From contig MU385714.1 in NCBI GenBank assembly GCA_022497155.1, positions 1,116,001 to 1,180,000 on the forward strand: a stretch of 64,000 nt of DNA. The letters run 5' to 3'. Below are positions 49,784-59,687 of this stretch, piece by piece. How positions within the stretch are numbered: position 1 is the first letter of the stretch; each line of letters begins with the position of its first letter. A model generated the notes under the pieces. It was not told the DNA's origin. It worked only from the letters and a program-made list of their open reading frames with translations, and did no database searches. This DNA is from Whalleya microplaca (taxonomy: Eukaryota > Ascomycota > Sordariomycetes > Xylariales > Xylariaceae). Made by a program: the position numbers and the translations under genes.

Positions 49784-51001
49784 ATGGCACGTTCAAGCTT
49801 TCTGTTCTCGGCGATCATGGAGGCTCTGCTCTCAGCCGTATGCGTTCAAGCTCATGGTATCGCAAGCGCCCTTGTCGTCTCAAGCACCTTGTACGCGAAA
49901 TGCTATATCCCGAGGGACTGGCCTGGCTGATGCTTTGTCCCTAGCTACGATGGTTACAATCCCAGCTACCAGTGGAAAAGCCCACCGCCCACGGTGGTTG
50001 GCTGGTCCACACCGGATGACTTGCAGTATGTCTCCATGTATATGCCGCCAGAACATATCGAGAAACTGATATTGAGGGGCCTAGAAACACCTTCATTGCC
50101 CCTAACCAGTTCAATACCGCAGACATGGTCTGCCATCTGGGCGCAAAGCCCGCTGAGGCAGCTGTCCCCGTGAAGGGCGGTGACGTGATAGAAGTGCAGT
50201 GGACGCCATGGCCGGCCTCGCACAAGGGCCCCGTGATCGACTACCTAGCGAACTGTAACGGGCCATGCGTAAGTCCTCTCACCTACAAGAATCCCATCAC
50301 AAGATGGCCCTCAAGCTCAAGCTCAAGCTCACCGTCTGCCGTGCAGGAAACCGTGGACAAGACCCAGCTCAAATTCTTCAAGATCGCCGAGTCCGGCTGG
50401 GTCGACCAGGCCAGCGATCTGTGGGCTGCTAACGTCCTCGCGAACAACAATAACAGCTGGCTAGTCCGGCTGCCGACGGACATCGCGGCGGGTAACTACG
50501 TGCTGCGCCACGAGATCATCGCGCTGCACGCCGCCGGCAACGCCAACGGTGCCCAGAGCTACCCGTTCTGTTTCAACCTGGCCATCGACAGCGACGGCGG
50601 CACGGAGAAGCCGGCCGGTATCTCTGCCACGGAATTCTACAAGGCTGCGGACCCGGGGATTAAGTTCGATCTCTTCTCGCACCCGACGCAGTATATCATC
50701 CCTGGTGTAAGTGGACCAATTCCAGGCTTTGTAGTTGGCTTCTGCGGTGTGTACTAGTTGCTGACAACATTTCCCTATGCTGTAGCCGCCCTTGTATAGT
50801 GGCGCGTTCTCCGTCAGCCAGACGATGCCGGGCAAGATCACGGCCACGGCCACGGGTATTTACGCGTACACCGCGCCACCGAAAGCGAGAGCAGCCTCCA
50901 CTACGGCAGGGACTGTTCCGACCACGCTTGTGGTCGCGGCGAAGGCTTCATCGCCAGCAATGCCGAAAGCAACGGATGTGGATGCTGACCCTCCAACATA
51001 A
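49784..51001 (+). CDS. AA9 lytic polysaccharide monooxygenase (cellulose-active type, former GH61)
   Basis: Five exons (49784-49890, 49945-50025, 50085-50268, 50347-50706, 50786-51001) give 948 nt and 315 aa. Start ATG 49784 yields a normal 23-residue signal peptide (MARSSFLFSAIMEALLSAVC then VQA) cut before His24, the mature N-terminal His of the copper brace. The second copper His is His109 (mature 86) in WTPWPASHKGPVIDY. RHEIIALH and QSY (Gln194, Tyr196) supply the second-sphere and axial residues. SSTFYDGYNPSYQWKSPPPT and LANCNGPC are family-typical; Cys residues for disulfides are present. The C-terminus is a Ser/Thr/Pro/Ala-rich tail with no CBM1. The enzyme would be secreted and cleave cellulose oxidatively using H2O2 or O2. 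A later in-frame ATG at 49817 would give an implausibly short signal peptide. Confidence 0.94.
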
Positions 51002-51438
51002 GCTGGTTTTGTTCCAGAGTTGCGGTATTGTGAAAGTCGGTGGAGCTTACGTTAGCACGCGTATAATGAGAGCAGCAGACTAGGTGGTTATTCCCGAGAT
51101 GAGGATTACAGCTCGCAATGGATATACGGATTAAGCAGATATCAATGTCGCACAAATATCTTAGTTTTTCTGAGCAGAACAGCATCTGTAGCTCAGTGAC
51201 GATATCAATAATTGCGATTGGGCCGGTTCGGCGACGCGTGAGACGTATTATGATACTATTTTTAGTCGCATCATAATATTTAGCTTATTCGTGTTATGCT
51301 AAGTACATCGTGTCTGAATGGTAAGAAACCAATGTCATGGGATAGACTTTCAGACGACAGGTAGTGTATATATATATTGATTGTCTTGTATAGGATGACA
51401 ACATTGTCAATTCGTTACATACCTAAGACAAGAACAAT
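51002..51438. other. AA9 3' intergenic region
   Basis: AT-rich sequence between the AA9 stop and the miniature LTR element. It presumably holds the AA9 terminator. It ends with the CAAT that is duplicated beyond the element. No gene is seen. Confidence 0.6.
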
Positions 51439-51555
51439 TGTGAGGTGGTCAAAGCGTCTCGGCACACAAAAAGGGAAAATTAGGCTCGCTAGCTCTAGAC
51501 CTCTCCATCATCCTTAATACACCTTTCCTAGCCTCTTGCTATTAATACCTGCACA
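51439..51555 (+). repeat. Left terminal direct repeat (LTR) of the miniature element
   Basis: 117 bp, TG...CA ends, identical by eye to the right copy at 52103-52219. One further base (C) also matches, which may be chance or part of the duplication. Confidence 0.88.
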
Positions 51556-51559
51556 CTTT

Positions 51560-51575
51560 TGGCGAGCTCAGCAGG
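51560..51575 (+). other. Candidate primer-binding site of the miniature LTR element
   Basis: TGGCGAGCTCAGCAGG begins four bases after the left LTR. A leading TGG is expected because it pairs with the CCA end of a tRNA. Its complement ends CTGCTGAGCTCGCCA. The matching tRNA was not identified. Confidence 0.4.
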
Positions 51576-52102
51576 GATAGCAAGTCGAAAAGGCCTATCT
51601 CATCAATCAGTCAATTAGATCTTAGATCTTATTGTCAATACGCCTCACTATCAATTGCCAACAGTCCTCATTTCGCGTCTGGTCGCCGTCGCTTCGTCGC
51701 CGTCAATTATCTACCAAAAACCAACCAACTCTACCGGAAGTTCATCAGATTCTGATTTGTCCCAAAGGCCTACCAGATCCCATCTCATCTTCATCATTCC
51801 AGCATTCATCTACCGTTCATCATCGTTCTACCGGGGTCATTTAATTACGTGCGATAACCGTGATTCCCTGCGTGGTCAAGCGGTCGCGGTCGGGTTGGTG
51901 CCCTCGCTGTGTTAGGATTGTGGTTCGGCTGTTGGGTGAGTGGTCCGTGAATGGGGGGATAGAGTGGTCAATGGTATCGCCGTCGGATATTCGTATGTAT
52001 TGAGTGAGGTGAAAATTCAGTGATTGATAGTGGTAACGCCTTCGTTCTGGCTGGTCGGCGTTGCGAATGGGGGGCATTCGCGTTGTGGGCGCTGTGGCAG
52101 TG

Positions 52103-52219
52103 TGTGAGGTGGTCAAAGCGTCTCGGCACACAAAAAGGGAAAATTAGGCTCGCTAGCTCTAGACCTCTCCATCATCCTTAATACACCTTTCCTAGCCTCT
52201 TGCTATTAATACCTGCACA
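52103..52219 (+). repeat. Right terminal direct repeat (LTR) of the miniature element
   Basis: Second copy of the 117-bp repeat, followed by CAAT. No clean polypurine tract is seen just inside it; the nearest purine-rich run (AATGGGGGG) is about 35 bp inward. Confidence 0.88.
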
Positions 52220-52683
52220 CAATTCTAGACCAATCTCCTCGACGCATAGAATGGCATGGCACATAGAATACAATCACGTGCTTGTTTTATTAAACCTGCT
52301 TACTATGCAACTATACAAAAAGACATGTATGGAGGTACCTTCTTGCGGCGAAGTACTTACATGCGATATGCGCTAACAGGGACCAAGCATCTTCGCTAAT
52401 GCAGGAGTGCACATCCATCATCTGAACCTGGAATGGGACCTTCGGTTTTCACGATTCTTCCTCCATTCTCGTAATGTTTACTCAGAGTACTACTTCCCTG
52501 GTCACTGCTATCATGCATAACGGGCTTTTAGGCTCACTTCAATCAAAAAGGCAGATATCGTAGAGGCTGACTCTAAATACATACAGATACACACAGACTG
52601 CTCCTGTTCCACAAGCCCATGAAGCGAGCTAATTTGTATCCTACATGCAACGTGTCTGAGCTTGGTTGTGTAGCCGTAACTCA
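52220..52683. other. Promoter region of the Zn2Cys6 factor
   Basis: This spacer lies between the LTR element and the start codon of the transcription-factor gene. It is unremarkable in composition, with no gene seen. Confidence 0.55.
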
Positions 52684-55189
52684 ATGGACCATGGAACATC
52701 GCCGGCAACGTCTGTCTATGGGGGCGTCTCTGGTCCTAGTACCACTGGAAGCACTGGCGCAACACCTGCACGGAGTGTAAAGCGCCCACGTCCCGTCAAG
52801 AGTTGCTTAGAGTGTCGGAGAAGGAAACTGAGATGCGACCGACTATTCCCCTGCTGTCAATGCCAGAAATCACAGCGGACTTGTCGTTATGTTGCCGACG
52901 GTGAGACAGGAAGCCCATCCGATGGTTCAGACGCCGATGTGCCCGAAAGGGCTGCTAAGCGGAATTGTGGTACACCAAGCCAGGACACGAGCCAGCGCAA
53001 CAACAAAGCGAGCGCCGCAATGCTTGATGAGCATGAAGCTAGGTTGGGACGGCTAGAGAAAATCTTACTCGCAAGACCGTCGTCTGTTCCAGAGTCGAGT
53101 AGTCACAACAAGCGCCCTAATGCGTCGCCGCTCACCATTCGCGGGTTAACAGTAAAAGGTGGTCTGCGAACACGGTTCTTTGGACAAAACAGCACTCGAG
53201 TGCTGGTCAACCTCGTATGCTGTTCCCTATTCATAATCACCTCCCGTCTAGAGATAAAGCTCAACTGACCTGCTGGCAGTTTGATGAGGCGCAGGACTTC
53301 ATGTTCAACACGAACAAGTCTAGCGGCATAACGTTCAGCAGGACCAATTCTAGTGACGCAACAGAACAATTCTTAAATATCCAGAAAATCCATGAGGCTC
53401 TTCAAGATGAGCACCGAAAAGTTACCACCCCTATTGCTGTATTCGTGGAATCAATGACACCAATTCAAAAGCGGATGGCTGATCTTTTACCAAGTAAAGC
53501 CGTCTGTGATACTCTTATGAACATTTACCTGAACGGATCTGAGACTATCTATCGTGTCTTACATGTCCCCTCATTTAGGAACCAATACGATCGGTACTGG
53601 GAGGGGAACCTTCAGCCCGATGCATTCCTGCCTCAACTTCTCTCAATTATATGTATTGGATATCGGTTTCTTGGGATAGGAAAATGCCAGTACCATGATA
53701 GAGAGGGGGTTCACATTGCTACAGCTTCGGCTCTTGTAAGAATTTGGCTTGAAGGTCTCCGTGGGAAGCAACTGGTCGAATTTAGCACGCTACAAGCTGA
53801 GATTCTTCAATTGATGGCTCAAAGAATGATCAACCCTCAGAGTCAAGAATTCTGGGCACACCTTGGTCTCATCGTGCGAAGAGCGATGACTATGGGCCTA
53901 CATCGGGATCCTTCCGAATTCCCCCAGAAAATATCACCATTCTGGGGAGAGCAGAGACGGAAGTTGTGGTATACAATACTTGAGCTTGACGTACACATGT
54001 CAATGCAGTGCAATCTTCCGTGTTGTATTCAAGAGGCAAATTTCAACTGTTTACCACCGAGAAACCTCAACGATGACGAGATTCATCCGCTCATAGATCA
54101 ACTTCCCCCGTCAAAGCCCATTGATCAACACACCGACTCTCGCATACAGGTATTCGCTGCTAGCACTTTGGCTATGCGCTTGAAGGTCGCTGATTTAGTT
54201 AACCGTATTGATAGTCTTCAGGACTATCAGCAAATTATTGCACTTGGTAACGAGCTGGAACGTGCATTTGAAGATGTGAGATGCATCGTCCCATTATCCC
54301 ACTCAGGCAACATGAATGAAGTTCGCCGCCAGTGGGTATCACGAGTCGTTCTGGACATGAATTGTCGTCGTCCGCTGTTAGCGTTATATCGGCCTTTTGC
54401 CCTGAGCAGCCCCGATGCTCCTCAGCAGATCGTTACTGGATATCTCAGATCATCTATGATTTTACTTTCTTATTTAGACGAGTTAGATCCGTCTTCTCCT
54501 GATTATCAACAATTCTGGCATATGTTGCATATAGTCATGAAACAAGACATTCTACAAGCTGCCTTTAGCGTTTGCTACTACATCAAACAAGCCACTGGTG
54601 ATGCTGCATCGCCACAATCGTCGACCTGGGGCTCAGTCTCCAAACCCGATTCCGTAGAGAACTCGTATACAATCGCAGCCGAGAGTTCCATCATCCTATC
54701 TCTACCGCGGCTAAGAAATACCGTGCAAAAGACACTGGATGGTATGATCAAGCGGATAAGGGAGATAGAGACGGATATAAAAGATCTGATTTCCCTCACG
54801 GTTGTGTTCAACATGGTCCAAGGCGGATCACCAGAGCAGAAGCGGGACGCTGTCAAGAAGGGCATGCAAGCTATCTTAGATGCTGGGCTGCAGTCAATAC
54901 ATACAAACCATGAGAACATTGCCTCGATGCCGGTGAGAATACCTTTTTATATAGAGGAGACAGTATTGACTTGGAACCAAACAGATTATGCCATCACCGC
55001 TCTCGGCGCCAATTAATGCCATGCAGCCGAACGCGGGCTTCATGAACCAGATACCACCATTCATTCCAGATATCCCTAATAACGTATGTCTTTACCAAGC
55101 GTTTCCAATAAGAAGTGAGTCTGACTAGTCAGGTACCGGACGATTTTGCTACCATGTGGGACATGGAGTTCTGGAATCCACTCCTTTAG
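52684..55189 (+). CDS. Zn2Cys6 fungal transcription factor with Fungal_trans domain
   Basis: Four exons (52684-53214, 53280-54932, 54985-55083, 55133-55189) sum to 2340 nt and 779 aa. The Zn2Cys6 cluster is at residues 41-67 (CLECRRRKLRC...CCQCQKSQRTC, Cys 41, 44, 51, 57, 60, 67; Cys58 is extra). A linker with an E-rich heptad segment (DEHEARLGRLEKILL) suits dimerisation. The middle-homology domain starts around LPSKAVCDTLMNIYLNGSET and holds FWAHLGLIVRRAMTMGLHRD and EQRRKLWYTILELDVHMSMQ. The C-terminus (PDDFATMWDMEFWNPLL) is an acidic-aromatic activation-like end created only by the last two introns; reading through would give a different tail. The target genes are unknown. Neighbours are the AA9 gene upstream and an SCP2-type thiolase downstream. 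Confidence 0.93.
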
Positions 55190-58100
55190 CCTGGATCGAC
55201 GACGGCGACGACATTATCCTCTCAAGCCCATAGACACACGGCACTCGAAGCTCCAAGCGAGCTGCGAGCCTTCGTTACTATAATATCGCTTCCAACTGTT
55301 GATCACTAGGCTTCTTCGACAAAGTTATTACCTTGGCAGGCATCTACCATGAACTTTGCGACACTAGCTCTCGTGACCTTGGACATGGAGCTTGCACCAT
55401 TGTCTGGATAAATTTCAATCTTCAGTTTCACTTGCTCTCAGATAGGGCACAGGCACACACGAAGGCGAAAATCACGCCTGTTCGTCGTCTTGATCGTCAA
55501 TAGTATTGCGGTCATCTAGCACCGGGTTCAACTATGATGATAATTAGTAACTATTCATTCTTCAAAAGGAAGAAGCTTCGAAGTACCCAAGACACTTTCT
55601 GGAAATCGAATTATTGCGAGAGGGCCTCATTTAGGAACATTGGCCTTAATACAGACAAATGAAGAAGGGGAATGACACGTGAAATTCATTTACTTTTGGC
55701 ATAGCTGAGCGTCTGCAGAAAATGCACTCAATGCTTGCGAATCGGTCGCCCGTAACGATGGAATTCATAGTGACGACACATTCGCGCTGTGTACCCGCAC
55801 CTCAGTGATGGTGTTCACGATGGAGCCCGCTATTAGTCGTGGTAGCGTGTCCGGGAGGAAGCCGCCAAATGCGAGTCTGGCTACGATGACGGCTATCGGT
55901 GGAGTGGGCGTCGCAGTAAACGCCAAGGTAATGTTGGTGCGGTTTATCGTGATGCTGCTGTCGACTATGAGGTTCACCTGCGACTTCACGAGGAAGAGGG
56001 ACGGTGGTTATGCCAGGGTCATCACGCTGTGGCCTTGTAAAACGGCTTACTCGAGACTCACTGGCCTATTCGACCGCTACCACTGATAGCAAGGATACAC
56101 ATGTTGAGTATATATGGGTAATGCCATGGAAATTGAGGGGTTTACGAGTGATGAAAGTGAATGGAAATAATATTTTGCCGATATAATTGGGAAAATTGGA
56201 TGCTCGGGGGTTTGATGTGTTTATAAAAGGATGGCTTCAGGATAAAGGGAGCCATGGTCTGATGTAACTAACCTTCCAGTATATACATGGAGCTAATAGG
56301 GTAACTATGGGCACCGGTTTCAGAGGCGCTACTGAAATTTTCCTAATATTTTCTTACTAGGCTATGAAACAAACTGTGAAGACGGGACCCCTATCTCTCC
56401 TAGACGACGTTCAGGATGGCTACGGCCCCTTCCAGGCACGGAGCCGAGACCAGGTTCCCTTCCCACTCGTCCGAATGACTTACTTCAGCTCTCAAGCTGA
56501 ACAGACCCCATTCCGATTGGCAAGACTTGCTCGATAGGGGAAATAACTGAACTGCTAGGATCTTACCGGATCCGAAACCTTCAGTGATTGAAGAGTCTGG
56601 AGAGTACGATGCTGGCGTTCTCGGCCGAATGAAGTCGATCCAGCCTTGTTTGAAGAGGAGGTTTAGATGGCTCAGGCCTTTGCATTGGTTAGATTGCTTA
56701 ACATGTATGTACGCATGTAGGGAACTCGGCCGAGTCCCGGACCTAGCCTCTGATTTTTGACGCGATATGTCTACACTCTTACGAGATCCGTTGATTTAAC
56801 CCTAACCCTTGGTTACCAATGCCATTGGCGATATCTAGATCTTTTGATGGATAGTCACCAGCTGGTTGAGTATGATAACGTAGTCGGCCGAGTCATTCTT
56901 TTGGTCAAGATTTCTGGGTAGATTGTTATGGGTAGGCGCCCTATCTGCAGATGGAACCCCTATTATCAGCTACAAGAGACAAGTGTGTTATGTCCTGTGT
57001 TTACACAAAAAGCTTTCACTACTGGCAGTAGTTTCTTGCGGCCGGGGTTGCTTCTTGACCTTTCTGCCTTCGTTTACACCAGTACCTGTTTCGTCTTAGC
57101 ACGTGGTCTCCAAACAGGCCCGAGAACTCTTGATTACTCGAAGGTCTATTCAGAAACGAAATACTTAAGCGATTGAACAATAAGCATTTGCCCCTAGAGA
57201 AGCAGGACCCGCTTGGCCTAACTGAGTTGTGGTTTGTCGAGAATGACAAGAACTAATTCCAGATGGCTTAGTTATACCTTTCGATGACGGACTGAAGACA
57301 AACCAAATACTCGAATGGAGAGCATGATGAAAAGGGTTCCGGATATGCAGCAGCCTAAGTACTTTCCATCAGGACTACGAAGTCAGAAAATCTCAATATG
57401 AATTAGTCTACTTATATAGACTTATGTAGCAAGAAGTTGTTTGGTCGGACATAAATATTCCAACAACATTAGTCTTACCTTTCTATGATGAAGTGAAGGG
57501 TCATTGTCACCCATTAACCTAATTACCGAAGCGCAGGTCAATGCCGTTGGCCGATTTGTTGCTGACACTTGGTTTCACAACGGAAAAGGCTCGACGAGAC
57601 CTGGCTAGCCTTGCATAAGAACTGGTTAAACCTCTTTTGAGCCCGCTGAAATGATGAATATTCAGCTTTTGACTGGATGCGTTGACGATGATCGTCATGA
57701 TCGCAGTTTGGGAGACAGGTCCTAAATGACTTACCAAAGTCCGTTGAGCCTAGCTGTCTGCCTGTTTATTGGCGAGACCAGAGGTAGATCACGGTCAACT
57801 CTGAGAGAATAATGCCCAGGTACTTAATGTCTGTCCAGGGGGCTACTTATTCAACCAAGTCACCTGAAGATGTAGTAGCTATGATGAGTTGACTGTTGCT
57901 GGCTCATAATTTGAGGTATTGTAATTGTGTAGCTGCGAGCAGCTGGCAGGGTTGTCCGCCGAATGCCTAGGCAATTGATAAGACAATCAGCTACACCGGT
58001 CTGAGGATTGCCTCGGCTTCCCCAGTATTAAGTGCTTTGATGCAGTCCCCGCACGGGAAGCCCGGGGGCTTGCAGATGCCTGCAGGACCCCCTTGCGCCA

Positions 58101-58256
58101 ACTTGCCACTACTTAATTAGCTCCGTGACGTCTTTCTCTAGTGCTTCTTATTAATGAGTCTTGAATTATTAAGGTAGTCTCAGTATTTGGTGAATATCTC
58201 AACCAATACCGCGCTGACTTAAGATCCTTAAGGTATTCGAAAATTCGATATTCAAA
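55190..58256. other. Intergenic region, no firm gene
   Basis: Three kb without a convincing gene. Two coding-like scraps occur: a minus-strand frame ending at 55765 (INRTNITLAFTATPTPPIAV) and a 57-codon plus-strand ORF at 56364-56537 (MKQTVKTGPLSLLDDVQDGY). Neither has a recognised family or a clean exon partner. The segment before 58256 is the thiolase promoter. Confidence 0.45.
56364..56537 (+). other. Coding-like 57-codon ORF, unrecognised
   Basis: The ORF runs from ATG 56364 to TAG 56537 with GC-biased third positions unlike its surroundings, and contains FQARSRDQVPFPLVRMTYF. It follows a TTCTTACTAGGCT stretch that could also be a splice acceptor, so it might be an internal exon of a lost gene. 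No function can be offered. Confidence 0.2.
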
Positions 58257-59687
58257 ATGCCCGCCAAGCAAAAGCAACCAGTCTACGTGCTAGGCGTGGG
58301 CATGACCAAGTTCATCAAGCCCCGTGGCAAGGTTGACTACACGGAGCTTGGTTTCGAAGCCGGAGTGAAGGCCATGCTCGATGCACAAATCAATTATGAC
58401 GATGTTGAGCAAGGTATCGCCTGCTACTGCTACGGCGATTCGACGTGTGGGCAGAGGGTCTTCTACCAATTTGGCATGACCAAGATACCCATCGTCAACG
58501 TCAACAACAACTGCGCGACCGGTTCTACGGGATTGGCCATGGCGCGGAACGTCATCTCGTATGGTGGCGCTGATTGTATCCTCGTGGTCGGCTTCGAGAA
58601 GATGATGCGTGGGAGTCTGCAGAGTTTCTTCAATGACAGGGAAAACCCGCTAGGACCGACAGTGTCGATGATGGCTGAGACGCGAGGCTACACGAACTCC
58701 CCGGGTGCTGCCCAAATGTTTGGCAATGCTGGAAGGGAGTATATAGAAAAGTACGCACAGCGGAATCTGTTAGAATGTCTAATCCAGGCTAACTCATCCT
58801 TTAGGTACGGTGCTAAGCCGGAAGATTTCGCCGAAATTGGCCGCATCAACCATGCACACTCAGTGCATAACCCGTATTCCCAGTTTCAAGATGTGTACAC
58901 CCTGGAACAAATATTAAAGGCGCCTACGATCCACGAGCCTCTCACCAAGCTGCAGTGCTGCCCTACCTCAGATGGTGGCGCGGCAGCCGTTCTGGTTTCC
59001 CAGGACTTCCTGGATGCTCGACCACACTTGAAAGACCAGGCCATCCTGATCGCAGGGCAATGCATGGCTACTGATGACTCAAGTCTATACTCTAAAAGTT
59101 CTATTGACTTAATGGGTTTCGGGATGACCAAGCATGCTGCTAAAACGGCCTTGGAGGAGGCGAAAGTCACGGCTAAGGAGGTCCAAGTATGCGAGTTACA
59201 TGACTGCTTTTCTGCCAACGAGATGCTTGTGATCGACGCTCTTGGTCTATCCGAGCCCGGAAAGGCCCATGAATTAGTGAGAAATGGCGACATCACCTAT
59301 GGCGGCAAGGTGGTTATCAACCCCTCCGGTGGTCTCATCTCCAAGGGCCATCCACTCGGCGCCACTGGAATAGCTCAATGCGCAGAGCTGGTCTGGCACC
59401 TGCGAGGGTGGGCTAATAACAGAGCGGTGCCACATACGAAATACGCACTGCAGCACAACATCGGCCTGGGAGGGGTTGTGGTTGTCACCGTATACACCCG
59501 GCCTGACAAGAGCGAGGCACCGACACTGGACTCTGCCACCATTGCGAAGAAAAACAAGGTCGGATACAACCCAGCTGTAGAAGCGAAAGGGTTTACTGCG
59601 GCGCAGTGCAAGAGCGTTCTCAGCAAGGACCATTTTAGTTCTTGGGCAATTCAGGACACTGAGAAGAAGGTCGAGGCGAGGTTTTGA
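58257..59687 (+). CDS. SCP2-type thiolase (sterol carrier protein x thiolase domain)
   Basis: The frame is open from 58257 to 59687, but a 54-nt stop-free segment (58751-58804, GTACGC...TTTAG) interrupts the conserved EYIEKYGAKPEDFAEIGRIN and is best read as an intron, leaving 458 aa. Cys86 in NVNNNCATGSTGLAMARNVI is the nucleophile. The CELHDCFSANE and ISKGHPLGATG motifs carry the remaining catalytic Cys/His positions. Enzymes of this type cleave branched-chain or sterol-side-chain 3-oxoacyl-CoA in peroxisomes. There is no C-terminal SCP2 lipid-binding domain. The last residues, EARF, are only a poor match to the PTS1 consensus (SKL-type), so peroxisomal import needs another signal or is weak. 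The product is about 458 aa versus about 400 for the bare domain, with a C-terminal extension. Confidence 0.92.
   Translation: MPAKQKQPVYVLGVGMTKFIKPRGKVDYTELGFEAGVKAMLDAQINYDDVEQGIACYCYGDSTCGQRVFYQFGMTKIPIVNVNNNCATGSTGLAMARNVISYGGADCILVVGFEKMMRGSLQSFFNDRENPLGPTVSMMAETRGYTNSPGAAQMFGNAGREYIEKYAQRNLLECLIQANSSFRYGAKPEDFAEIGRINHAHSVHNPYSQFQDVYTLEQILKAPTIHEPLTKLQCCPTSDGGAAAVLVSQDFLDARPHLKDQAILIAGQCMATDDSSLYSKSSIDLMGFGMTKHAAKTALEEAKVTAKEVQVCELHDCFSANEMLVIDALGLSEPGKAHELVRNGDITYGGKVVINPSGGLISKGHPLGATGIAQCAELVWHLRGWANNRAVPHTKYALQHNIGLGGVVVVTVYTRPDKSEAPTLDSATIAKKNKVGYNPAVEAKGFTAAQCKSVLSKDHFSSWAIQDTEKKVEARF

Larger units (their letters stand above)
51439..52219 (+). mobile_element. Miniature LTR retrotransposon (TRIM-like), non-autonomous
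   Basis: Two identical 117-bp direct repeats (51439-51555 and 52103-52219) begin TGTGAGGTGG and end CCTGCACA, so both show the TG...CA ends of LTRs. The 4-bp sequence CAAT lies directly before the left repeat (51435-51438) and directly after the right one (52220-52223), consistent with a target-site duplication. The 547-bp interior has no recognisable gag or pol and no long ORF. A possible tRNA primer-binding site starts TGG at 51560. Identical LTRs suggest a fairly recent insertion. The orientation is set from the primer-site candidate and is tentative. Confidence 0.8.

Noticed and set aside
49817..49819. ATG at 49817 as the AA9 start
   Set aside because: It would leave a 12-residue signal peptide; the in-frame ATG at 49784 gives a normal 23-residue one and the same mature His.
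50269..50346. Ser-rich insert (SSSSSSSSP-like) in the AA9 protein read through in frame
   Set aside because: It is an intron (GTAAGT...TGCAG) of 78 nt with a CAAGCT simple repeat; removing it joins CNGPC to ETVDKTQ as in other AA9 enzymes.
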